Shown: in pieces, positions 1-7,090 of the stretch
Layout of the letters: every line of letters starts with the position of its first letter
Numbering within the stretch: position 1 is the stretch's first letter
Source: Streptomyces sp. 3214.6
GTDB lineage: Bacteria; Actinomycetota; Actinomycetes; Streptomycetales; Streptomycetaceae
Length of the DNA: 64,000 nt
Direction of reading: 5' to 3'
Assembly (NCBI RefSeq): GCF_900129855.1
Contig: NZ_LT670819.1
Span: 8,866,001-8,930,000, forward strand
The notes under the pieces: generated by a model
Told to the model about the DNA's origin: nothing
The model's input: only the letters and a program-made list of their open reading frames with translations
Databases searched by the model: none
Position numbers and translations under genes: made by a program

Positions 1-1
1 G

Positions 2-1270
2 TTGTACGTGGCCGATGTGTTCGCCTCGGTGCCGCGCAAGGACCAGCGGGCCAAGGGCGACTGCTACCTGCGGGGACTGATGCTGGACGGCCGTCGCAAG
101 TCGATCCAGGCCATGGCATCGAGGCTGCCGGACGGCAACGAACAGAACCTGCAGCAGTTCGTGAACCAGTCCACCTGGGACCCGGTGCCTGTGCAGCGGC
201 GGATCTGCGAGCGTATGCTGCCGCTGATAGCCCCGACGGCCTGGGTGATCGACGACGTGTCGCTACCCAAGGACGGAAGAATGTCGGTCGGCGTGGCTCC
301 ACAGTACTGCGGGGCCCTGTGCAAACGCGCCAACTGCCAGGTCGCGGTCAGCGTCCACGCCGCCGGCGACGCCGCCTCCTGCCCGCTGCAGTGGCGGCTG
401 TTCCTGCCCAAAGAGTGGGCCGCGGACACCGACCGCCGCACCGCCACCCGCGTCCCGCCCGAGATCACGCACCGCGAGAAGTGGCGTCTGGCTCTGGACA
501 TGCTCGACACGCTGGCCGGTTGGGGCATGAGTCCGCCGGTCGTGGTGGCCGATGCCGCCTACGGAACCAATGCCCACCTGCGGGCCGGGCTCGCAGAGCG
601 GGGAATCGACTACGTGCTGGCCGTCCGCGCGGACGTGAGTGCCCACCCGTTCGACGTGAGGCCGGTGGCCCCGGACCGCAAGGGCCCGGTCGGCTGCTGG
701 CCCCAGCCCCGCTACCGCCAGCCCGCACCCTCGGTCGCGGCCCTGGCGGCCGAGCTCGGGCGGGAGGCGTTCACCTCCCTCACCTGGCGGCAGGGCTCGC
801 GAGGAGAGTTACGGTCCCGCTTCGCCGCCGTGCGTGTCCGCCCGGCCGGCAAGGCCGTCGAGCGTCCGATCCGGTCTGCCGCCTCGGCCGAACAGGGCTG
901 GTGGGACGGCATTCTGCCCGACTGCTGGCTGCTGATCGAGTGGCCCGAAGACGCCGAGGCGCCCACCGACTACTGGCTGTCCAGCCTGTCGGCCGACACC
1001 TCGATCACCGACCTGGTCCGTCTGGCCAAAGTCCGCTGGCGCATCGAGCACGATTATCGCGAACTCAAACACGGCCTGGGCCTGGACCACTTCGAAGGCC
1101 GATCCTGGCCCGGCTGGCACCACCACGTCACCCTCGTGACAGCCGCCCACGCGTTTCTCACCGAACAGCGGCCGGCCCCAAAAGTGTTGGATCACCGGGT
1201 GGGCGAACGCCAAGCCCTGACATTAAACGTCAAATGCCTCTTTCTACCTGGATGGGTGGCATCCGACTGA
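2..1270 (+). CDS. IS701-family DDE transposase, 5' end outside window, altered C-terminus
   Basis: The protein is a cut-and-paste DDE transposase. The catalytic acids are visible: an Asp pair in WVIDDVSLPKDG (about residue 83), an Asp in VVVADAAYGTN (about 182) and a Glu in HDYRELKHGLGLDHFEGRSW (about 355). The order and spacing match the IS701 family. The frame is open to the left edge, so the first codon shown (TTG) is probably not the true start. After the conserved segment HVTLVTAAHAFLTEQRPAPK the last 26 or so residues look unlike the usual family C-terminus, which suggests that the 3' end of the element has been lost or replaced. No inverted repeat could be matched because the left end is missing. 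It marks the left border of the accessory region and is probably inactive. Confidence 0.8.
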   Translation: MYVADVFASVPRKDQRAKGDCYLRGLMLDGRRKSIQAMASRLPDGNEQNLQQFVNQSTWDPVPVQRRICERMLPLIAPTAWVIDDVSLPKDGRMSVGVAPQYCGALCKRANCQVAVSVHAAGDAASCPLQWRLFLPKEWAADTDRRTATRVPPEITHREKWRLALDMLDTLAGWGMSPPVVVADAAYGTNAHLRAGLAERGIDYVLAVRADVSAHPFDVRPVAPDRKGPVGCWPQPRYRQPAPSVAALAAELGREAFTSLTWRQGSRGELRSRFAAVRVRPAGKAVERPIRSAASAEQGWWDGILPDCWLLIEWPEDAEAPTDYWLSSLSADTSITDLVRLAKVRWRIEHDYRELKHGLGLDHFEGRSWPGWHHHVTLVTAAHAFLTEQRPAPKVLDHRVGERQALTLNVKCLFLPGWVASD

Positions 1271-1310
1271 TCATGTCTTGTCCTGCGACTGCCTTACTTA
1301 GCGTAAAGGC

Positions 1311-1745
1311 ATGACAACTCCAGCAAGTTATCGGCAGGGCTCGACATGGCTCCAGACCAGCCCGGTCGACTTCAGCCACTCGCTCACCGGCGCCGACAGG
1401 ACCGATGAGCGGATCTCCGAGATCCCGGAACTCACGATCCCCTTCCCAGGAGTGTGGGAGATCTCGTACCACGCCCGCTCATACACCGGCGGGACCGCAG
1501 CGGCGAGCTTGCTCGTCCGTACTGCACTGTTCAAGAACGGCCAGGTCATCCCCGGCACCGAAGCGCTGACCGGTGGGAAGTGGGAAGGGCAGACCACCCC
1601 CGGGCAGACGATCCTGGAGAAGTTCGACGTCAATGACGTCATCACGCTCCACGCGTACCGCATCGGGACGGGCAGCGCCCAAGTCATCAGCAACGGCGAC
1701 GGACGTACGGGAGTCATGGCGCACTGGGTGAGCCCCGGGTTCTAG
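1311..1745 (+). CDS. Small C1q/TNF-like jelly-roll protein (putative)
   Basis: This 144-residue protein has no signal peptide or membrane segment. An AAAGG ribosome site lies just before the ATG. Alternating hydrophobic strands with glycine turns (IPFPGVWEISYHAR, TALFKNGQVIPGTEA, FDVNDVITLHAYRIGTG, GVMAHWVSPGF) resemble the beta-sandwich of C1q/TNF-like domains found in bacterial and phage surface proteins. That resemblance is by pattern only. The next ORF is in the same frame directly after its TAG stop. It could be a carbohydrate- or surface-binding module, but no catalytic residues can be recognised. It sits with other small beta-rich genes between two transposase remnants. Confidence 0.6.
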   Translation: MTTPASYRQGSTWLQTSPVDFSHSLTGADRTDERISEIPELTIPFPGVWEISYHARSYTGGTAAASLLVRTALFKNGQVIPGTEALTGGKWEGQTTPGQTILEKFDVNDVITLHAYRIGTGSAQVISNGDGRTGVMAHWVSPGF

Positions 1746-1784
1746 GCCACTGCTTCAGTCAGCTTCGACGCCAGCTGGGCGGAT

Positions 1785-2060
1785 GTGTGTCGGAAGGTGC
1801 AGATGCACGGCGGCACGACATGGCTCCCCGCCGTCGGCTGGGACATCAACCGGGCCGATGGCCGGCGCGCCGACAAGCTCCCCAGGGGCATCCAGAAGTT
1901 CCACACCGCGAGTGACAGCGACGTACCGGACGACAACCCGTCGGCTGGCTACTCGATTACGTGTAGCCCAACGACCCCGGCCGAGCCGCCGCCGCGAGCT
2001 TTCTTGCGGGATCCATCCCGGAATCTGGACCAGACGTCAACGAGTGAGGGGAATGTCTGA
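1785..2060 (+). CDS. Unrecognised ORF translationally joined to the beta-trefoil gene
   Basis: I do not recognise this 91-residue ORF. Its TGA stop overlaps the ATG of the next gene (TGATG), a spacing typical of coupled genes. Coding-like text (VQMHGGTTWLPAVGWDIN, GIQKFHTASDSDV, NPSAGYSITCSPT) fills the first two thirds, while the last 25 residues look like read-through into the ribosome site of the downstream gene. The GTG given as start is a guess: the frame is open back to the stop of the preceding gene at 1743-1745, and the stretch SVSFDASWADVCRKV begins before that GTG. It may be a remnant of a larger protein. Confidence 0.35.
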   Translation: MCRKVQMHGGTTWLPAVGWDINRADGRRADKLPRGIQKFHTASDSDVPDDNPSAGYSITCSPTTPAEPPPRAFLRDPSRNLDQTSTSEGNV

Positions 2061-2626
2061 TGGCGAACGAACTCAAGTACGGCGATCAGATCCACCTGCA
2101 GAACGGGTACAACAGCTGGCAGGGCGGCTACCTCGACACCCTCAACCACAGCCCCCATGCCGGCCTGAAGCACGAGGTGGCCACCGCCGACAGCCCCACC
2201 CGCGCCCAGGGCTCGGGCACGTGGGAGATCCTGTCCGCCTCGGGTAAGGCGGCCGGCCAGCCTGTCCTGAGCGGGGACCTGGTCCACCTGCGCAACCTCT
2301 ACGGCGGCGACGGCGGCTACCTCGACACCGCAAACCACGCCAGCACCGTGCAGAAGAGCGTCGGCGGCAAGTACGACGTGTCCACCGCCCAGGCCACGAA
2401 CCGCGCCCCCGGCAGCGGCAGCTGGCGGATCCTCGCCCAGACCTCCGCACCCGGCGACCAGAACGTCCGGGAAGGAGACATCGTCCTCCTGTGGAACACC
2501 TACGACGACAACGGCGGCTTCCTGGAGGTCAACCAGAACGCCACAAACGGCGGCAAGCTCGACGTCTGCACCAACGCCTACTTCAACCGCGGCGGCAACT
2601 TCGCCGACTGGAAGATCAGTAAGTAA
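2060..2626 (+). CDS. Threefold MIR/beta-trefoil-like repeat protein A (lectin-like)
   Basis: This 188-residue protein is built of three repeats of about 60 residues. Each has the pattern GD-x-hydrophobic-x-L-x-N-x-Y, then GGYLD or GGFLE, then V-x-T-A followed by R-x-x-GSG-x-W-x-I. Repeats start near residues 6, 76 and 137. The pattern (a strand with a loop, YLD, then a closing W-x-I strand) is that of MIR and ricin-type beta-trefoils, so sugar binding is plausible but inferred. There is no signal peptide, so the product should be cytosolic unless released by lysis or another route. A GAGGGG ribosome site precedes the ATG. A divergent paralogue lies at 4667-5248 on the other strand. A terminator-like hairpin follows. 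Confidence 0.7.
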   Translation: MANELKYGDQIHLQNGYNSWQGGYLDTLNHSPHAGLKHEVATADSPTRAQGSGTWEILSASGKAAGQPVLSGDLVHLRNLYGGDGGYLDTANHASTVQKSVGGKYDVSTAQATNRAPGSGSWRILAQTSAPGDQNVREGDIVLLWNTYDDNGGFLEVNQNATNGGKLDVCTNAYFNRGGNFADWKISK

Positions 2627-2650
2627 GGCGCACCCCTCCTCCCGCGATAC

Positions 2651-2690
2651 CTGGCCCCGGCTGCCGCACCGGCCGCCGGGGCCCAGCCTC
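2651..2690 (+). terminator. Probable intrinsic terminator after beta-trefoil gene A
   Basis: CTGGCCCCGGC (2651-2661) pairs with GCCGGGGCCCAG (2675-2686) with one bulged C, and the stem is followed by a pyrimidine run CCTCTTTCTTT. Confidence 0.5.
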
Positions 2691-3132
2691 TTTCTTTATG
2701 GCGCACACTGCCGTCACCCAACACCCTGGCAGGGCGGTTGCAGCCGCGCCCCTGGGCCCTGCCCCCTCTCGAACGAAATGATCTGCCGGCGAGCGTGTCA
2801 CGCGACCCATCAGACGCGCCTTCAGCGGCGGGTCGTGTTGAGGCGCAGGATGTCGCCCATGGCGTCTCTTCCGTGCAGTCCGGGTTCTTCCGGATGCCCG
2901 GGGCCGTGTTGAAACGCAGCGTGGGCCGCGCTTGCTCAACTGGACCTTGCCGAGCGCGGCATGCCGGGCCGGCTGCCCGATGACGACCTGCTCGCAGCTG
3001 TCCATGAGGTGTTGCAGCTGATCACTCGGCTGAGCGTGACCTCTTCCGCGGATGTGCCTTGGCCGGCGAAGAGCACCGGCTGGGCCGTGGGGCTGACCGG
3101 GAACCTGATCTCGTGGGCACGCTCCAGGCCAA

Positions 3133-3149
3133 GTGCCTGTTTCTGAACC
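3133..3149 (+). repeat. 17-bp inverted repeat, left copy
   Basis: GTGCCTGTTTCTGAACC is present here, and its exact reverse complement lies at 3981-3997. The pair encloses 865 bp including the small broken gene at 3438-3733. Confidence 0.6.
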
Positions 3150-3437
3150 ACGTATCAGCAGGTCAAGAACCGTCAGTCTGAAATGGGAGTCGCTGTTGCT
3201 GGTGTGGCATCAGTTGACGGAGCGGCGGACATCGTGACGTCGGTCCGTACCCCACAACGGGCCGTTTCCGGCCGTGATCCTGCATCCGCCGGGCACAGCG
3301 GATAAACCAGATGTCACCTGATCGAAGGGCGTTCTGACGACGCCGAGCGTGTCGCTGTGGCCCCCTGCGAGCCTTCGTAGGCCGCGAGAGGCCAGCCCTC
3401 TCGCGGTCCAGCGTTAGTCCGCGAGCAAGGAGCCACC

Positions 3438-3733
3438 GTGAGCACTCCCCCACAGACGCCTGTCCTGGCCGGGTACTTCAGCGTGCAGAAGCTCGACTGG
3501 CCCGACGGCAAGGGCGACGTCTTCCTCTCACGTACAACCATGATCAGATCCTGTCCACATCGAGGGTGCTCGTGGCGGCCTTCCAGGTGTATCAGGGCAA
3601 GCCGCATCCTCAGGCGGGGGCCGACTTCATCGTGGCCCAGGTGGCTCCCTTCGACGGCGGCGTCAGGATCAAGGTCAAGGTCGACTACTCGATTCCGCTT
3701 CCCATCGGCACCAGCATCCTGGTCCTGAACTAG
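3438..3733 (+). pseudogene. Frameshifted small beta-rich protein gene
   Basis: The gene starts at GTG with a good AAGGAG ribosome site and reads well for about 31 codons (YFSVQKLDWPDGKGDVF). At about 3524-3530 the frame breaks. A different plus-strand frame then continues in convincing protein text (LTYNHDQILSTSRVLVAAFQ, ADFIVAQVAPFDGG, VDYSIPLPIGTSILVLN) to a TAG at 3731-3733. The break sits in TTCCTCTCACGTAC. Removing one CT unit (CTCTC to CTC) restores a single frame of about 97 residues joining GDVFL to TYNHDQ, so a dinucleotide slippage is the simplest cause. The product is an unrecognised small beta protein without a signal peptide. A sequencing error is the alternative explanation. Confidence 0.6.
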
Positions 3734-3834
3734 GCCCCTCGCCGACGGTCCGGTCCGGCCTCGAACCCTCACTCGCGGGCAAGGCGGGCCTCGGCACGCA
3801 CGACGTGCGAGATCCTCGCCGAGGGCCGGTTCCT

Positions 3835-3869
3835 GTTCGTGGAACGGTCACGGTGACCGTTCCACGAAC
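3835..3869. repeat. 35-bp near-perfect palindrome (16-bp stem, 3-nt loop)
   Basis: GTTCGTGGAACGGTCA (3835-3850) is followed by CGG and then by its exact reverse complement (3854-3869). It lies about 100 bp after the frameshifted gene and could be its terminator, although no T-run follows. A recombination or protein-binding site is also possible. Confidence 0.65.
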
Positions 3870-3980
3870 GGAAGTCTCTGCGGCTGGTGTGGCGCGAGCA
3901 ACAGGACGCTACGAACTGATGACGGTCGCCTTGGCTCACTGCCTGCCTGTTACCAAGCTACTGAGCCCGCGTCTTCCGGG

Positions 3981-3997
3981 GGTTCAGAAACAGGCAC
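3981..3997 (-). repeat. 17-bp inverted repeat, right copy
   Basis: GGTTCAGAAACAGGCAC is the exact reverse complement of 3133-3149. Similarity stops at both ends of the 17 bp. No target duplication was seen beside either copy. Confidence 0.6.
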
Positions 3998-4666
3998 CAA
4001 ACCCTTGGCAGGCGTCACTCGGGGTTTCCGGGCGCCAGAGTACGAGGGGTGCGTCGGAGGTGAGGAAGGTCGGCTTACGGCTGGGCTCGAGTCGCCAGTG
4101 CCGAGCTCGGTACTGCGGGATGCACGCTTGGACGGAGCTGGGCGGCACGGCTACTGCTTCGTCGTGGGCGGGATCGTTGCCGCCGTTCATCGCTCGCGTG
4201 CCGTGGTAGTAATCTCAGGCGCCCTGGGCTTCGGCTGCCCGTGGCGGGTGACCGAGGTGCTTGCGGATGAGGTACTCGGTCATCAGCGCCTGGTCGCCCT
4301 CGCGCCGTTCGCGTAAGCGGTGACGTCGCACCCAAAAACAGCATCGTGCGCTGCCTCGGTGTCCGGCAGCCAGGCAGAGGCAGAGCATCGTCGGCCCGGG
4401 CGGCCGGAGGCACCCGTCTCGTCTGTTCGGCGCAAGGCGGCAAGCCCCTGCCCTTGCAGGCCGCTGAGCTCGTGCTCGATGGCCGTGCAAGGGCGTGCCG
4501 TTCTCGTCCGGCCGCTACGCCGGTTGGCGCCTCCTGCGCACCCCTCGCCCCCGAGCCGGCGTCCGCCACACGCACCGATCCCCGGGCGCCGGCGCCCTAA
4601 CGGCCGGACTGGGTTGCCAACCGCTCCCGGGGAGAGCGCGAGCGGACGTCGCGCGCAGGAATTTGT

Positions 4667-5248
4667 TTACGGCTGGGCCTTGGACAGGCGCCAGATGGTG
4701 ACGTTTGCGTCGCGATTCCAGTAGCCGTTGGTGACTACGTCGTAGGTACCCCCCGCCGGTGCCGACTTGCCAGCATTGATCTCCAGGAAGCTTCCGTTGC
4801 CGTACAGGTTCCACAGCAGAACGGGGTCGCTCACGCGGACGCACTGGTCGAAGGGGCTGGAGGCCATGTCGAAGATGCGCCAGGTGCCGGTCCCCTCTCC
4901 TGCACGGTCGGCATCCCGGTTGGTGGAGACGTCGTAGACAGCGCCGACTGTCCGCTGGTTCGCGTCCGCTTGGCCGTTGACGTCCAGGTAGCCGTTGTCG
5001 CTGACGTTGCGCAGGTGGACGAGGTCTCCGGTTTTGATCTGGTCGCCGGTGCTCTTTCCTGCGGCCGAGGCGATCTCCCAGGTACCGCTGCCGGGAGCGC
5101 GGGTGGCCGTCGGCGCGGTGGCAACCGTGTGGATGGCCCCTGCACCGGCGGTGCTCGACTCAGTGGAGGCATCCAGGAAGCCGCCACTCCCCGTGGTGTA
5201 GCCATTGTTGATGTAGACCTTGTCGCCGTACTTGATCTCGTTCGCCAC
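4667..5248 (-). CDS. Threefold MIR/beta-trefoil-like repeat protein B (lectin-like)
   Basis: This 193-residue protein is a paralogue of the product of 2060-2626, with the same N-terminus (MANE-x-KYGD) and the same three repeats ending in GSGTWEI, GTGTWRI and TIWRL. The two have diverged strongly inside the repeats and differ by small insertions, so the duplication is not recent, or they arrived separately. Start is GTG, because the nearby upstream ATG is in another frame; a GGGGA ribosome site fits the GTG. No export signal is present. It is on the opposite strand to its paralogue with degraded DNA between. Sugar or glycan binding is inferred from the fold pattern only. Confidence 0.7.
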   Translation of the reverse strand: MANEIKYGDKVYINNGYTTGSGGFLDASTESSTAGAGAIHTVATAPTATRAPGSGTWEIASAAGKSTGDQIKTGDLVHLRNVSDNGYLDVNGQADANQRTVGAVYDVSTNRDADRAGEGTGTWRIFDMASSPFDQCVRVSDPVLLWNLYGNGSFLEINAGKSAPAGGTYDVVTNGYWNRDANVTIWRLSKAQP

Positions 5249-5440
5249 CAGATCCCCATGGTTGAGGTGAAATAGTGCATATGCCAGGTAGAGCTAAGCA
5301 GGGGGTCTGTGAGCAGCGGGAGAGCGCGATCAGCTCATTGGGCGGCGTGTAAGAGGTACCGCTTCTCCACCTTCAGCTTCGCGCGCCCCCAGAGCTACTC
5401 AGTACTTGAGTGGCCGGAAACGGGCGCTGAATGTCGCGAT

Positions 5441-5730
5441 CTACTTGGAGTACCAGACCTCGATTGCGCTGAGCCGCGACAGGTCCACGGTCGTCAGTCC
5501 GCTCACGAGCCCGAGCCGGATGGCACTGGCGCTTTCCTGCGTTCGGCCTTCTGCCATACGGGGCGTGGAGTGTCGCGTACCTGGCCGAGAGTGGCTGCGC
5601 CGTCGACGCCCAGGCCCGGTCCATCACGTCGCTGACCGTCTTAGCCTCGCGCGCCGCCTCGAAGACGTGAGCGGACAGCAGGGCCACGGTCTCGGGTAGT
5701 TCAGAAGCAGCTACGCCCACCGTGCCGCGC
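5441..5730 (-). pseudogene. Degraded small ORF with one frameshift
   Basis: Two minus-strand frames read as one protein if a shift near 5560 is allowed. The first part includes ASELPETVALLSAHVFEAAR and SDVMDRAWASTAQPLSARYA; the second includes SASAIRLGLVSGLTTVDLSR, ending LSAIEVWYSK and a stop at 5441-5443. Codon use in the first part is G/C-rich at third positions, as in real Streptomyces genes. I do not recognise the family. No start codon with a ribosome site was found, so it is most likely the 3' part of a lost gene. Confidence 0.35.
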
Positions 5731-5855
5731 AGGACAGCGACGGCTGGCTCCGTCTGGCCATCGTTCCCGTACCCGTGCAACGGCTCCTGCACCTCGTCGG
5801 CCTGGACGACCTCATGCCGATGTATGCCACGCTCCAGGCCGCCCTCCCCTTCTGA
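5700..5855 (+). pseudogene. C-terminal remnant of a STAS-domain anti-sigma-factor antagonist
   Basis: The frame opens after a TAG at 5697-5699 and reads 51 residues to TGA. The text DSDGWLRLAIVPVPVQRLLH followed by LVGLDDLMPMYATLQAALPF matches the usual last third of Streptomyces anti-anti-sigma (STAS) proteins: a strand before the last helix, then the closing helix. The phosphorylatable serine region and the whole N-terminal two thirds are absent. There is no start codon, so this is a fragment and cannot function alone. Confidence 0.5.
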
Positions 5856-6141
5856 AGAAACCGGCCAGGCGCCCAAGAGCTGCATGCGTCGCAAGGATTC
5901 CCTCACGTGCACCTGCCGAGCCGGGCCTCGAACTCCGGCCCTCTTCGCACGGGCGGTCGGCGTCGCGCAGGATCGGGCTCCGACGGCTTGGGCCTGGGCC
6001 GTCGCACCGGATTCATCCTTTCGTGGTCTCCCGGTGCGTGAGCAGGCCCGGCCCTCTGGTGATCGGTAGCGTGCGGAAAGCCGTCGTTCGCACGGCATGT
6101 CCGCGTCGCCCGGCGCGGCCCCCTGCTCCGGAGGTGTCCCG

Positions 6142-6684
6142 ATGGTGAGTATTGGCGGCCTGCTACCCCCGATCGGGCTGGAGATCCCGTGCTCCGGCTA
6201 CGCCGTGAACGTGCCGCTGAAGATCGACGCGACCGGTATGGTCGAGCTCGACTTCAAGGGCGGCATCAGGGTCCGCATCGAGGCGAACCTCAACGGCGGT
6301 CTCGGCGGAGTGAAGATGAGGATCATCGGCGAGGAGTACAGCGCCGACCACCCGACGCTCGGCAGGGTCACGCTCTCGCAGGCCGACGTCGACACCACGC
6401 CGCTCAGCCTGCTGGAAGTCGTCTCGAACATGCCGCCGACGTTCAGGAGCACCCTGTTCCACGACTTCACCCTCACCATCGAGAAGTTCCCCGGCACCGG
6501 TGAGCCGATGGTGCTGTCCAACACCAAGACGATGACCACCCTGAACAGCAACCTCACTGTGTTCCCCCCGCAGGGTGCCGTCTACCAGCTGCAACAGCCG
6601 GTCGACTTCGCACCCGTCGGCGACCCGGGCAACGCCGTCGTGCAGCTCATGGCCCTTCCGATGACCATGTCCCACAACCCCTGA
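6142..6684 (+). CDS. Unrecognised 180-residue beta-rich protein
   Basis: Start is the ATG at 6142, because a GGAGG site ends seven bases upstream; an earlier in-frame GTG at 6097 lacks one. I do not recognise the family. The protein is rich in beta-prone stretches (AVNVPLKIDATGMVELDFKG, IRVRIEANL, VKMRIIGEEY, FTLTIEKF, MVLSNTKTMTTLNSNLTVF) with few charged clusters and no signal peptide. The N-terminus (VSIGGLLPPIGLEIP) is hydrophobic but too proline-rich for an export signal. A strong terminator follows. It may be another binding protein of the same accessory set. Confidence 0.6.
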   Translation: MVSIGGLLPPIGLEIPCSGYAVNVPLKIDATGMVELDFKGGIRVRIEANLNGGLGGVKMRIIGEEYSADHPTLGRVTLSQADVDTTPLSLLEVVSNMPPTFRSTLFHDFTLTIEKFPGTGEPMVLSNTKTMTTLNSNLTVFPPQGAVYQLQQPVDFAPVGDPGNAVVQLMALPMTMSHNP

Positions 6685-6694
6685 CCGCCCGCCC

Positions 6695-6735
6695 CGCCCG
6701 TCCCGTCTTCCTGGACAGGCCGGGAGGGACGGGCG
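6695..6735 (+). terminator. Probable terminator after the 180-residue gene
   Basis: CGCCCGTCCC (6695-6704) pairs exactly with GGGACGGGCG (6726-6735), 11 bases after the stop codon. From here to 7090 no coding frame is convincing; the stretch holds only the ribosome site of the next gene. Confidence 0.55.
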
Positions 6736-7090
6736 CGCGGCACTTGTGGCGGACCCCGCTGGGCTCCTAGCGGCCAGGGCTCTGTCGGCCGATACCTGCT
6801 CGCGCGTCGTTCGTGCCGAAGTCCACGGCCTCGCCCGATGCGCCGGAAGTCCTGTGCCGCTTCGTGGGGAGCACAGACCGATGCTCATGTCGATAGCCCA
6901 TGGGTGGGACAGCGTGTCCGGCCGAAGCGCTCCCAGCCGAGCCGGTTCCGCCGAGCCCTTGCAAAGGCAACGGGAACTGAAACCATGATTTACTGGCTCG
7001 TTTGACATTAAGACAAGCATTCGCCCCTTTTGTTGCGGTCGTCTCGTCGCTCAGTGTCGTAGCCAACAGCGGCTCGACGGAGGGGACTTC

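Larger units (their letters stand above)
2627..3437. other. 811-bp stretch without a convincing intact gene
   Basis: The stretch holds the terminator at 2651-2690 and a short open frame at 2913-3146 on the plus strand. That frame reads like a protein fragment (helical text such as AALAQLDLAERGMPGRLPDD and LLAAVHEVLQLITRLSV) but begins right after a stop with no start codon or ribosome site. It also holds the left copy of a 17-bp inverted repeat at 3133-3149. From 3163 to 3437 I see nothing but the promoter and ribosome site of the next gene. Confidence 0.4.
3734..4666. other. 933-bp stretch without a convincing intact gene
   Basis: Apart from the palindrome and the right inverted-repeat copy, the only protein-like text is at the end of a minus-strand frame at about 4215-4320 (RERREGDQALMTEYLIRKHL, then GHPPRAAEAQGA and a stop), which looks like the C-terminus of a lost gene. 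The overlapping frames on both strands between 4075 and 4700 are arginine/proline-rich and look like non-coding GC-rich DNA. Confidence 0.35.
5249..6141. other. 893-bp stretch made of gene remnants
   Basis: Two decayed coding segments are visible (5441-5730 on minus, 5700-5855 on plus) and are listed separately. The remainder, 5249-5440 and 5856-6141, shows no protein-like frame, apart from the ribosome site of the next gene at 6130-6134. Confidence 0.4.

Noticed and set aside
1..1310. Complete IS701 element
   Set aside because: The left end is outside the window, the C-terminus departs from the family and no terminal repeats could be paired.
4075..4724. Overlapping frames on both strands in the accessory gap
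   Set aside because: All are Arg/Pro/Ser/Ala-rich without domain text or ribosome sites, apart from a possible fragment ending near 4215.
7002..7030. TTGACA as a -35 promoter element before the propeller gene
   Set aside because: No acceptable -10 hexamer lies at 16-19 bp, so a promoter could not be supported.
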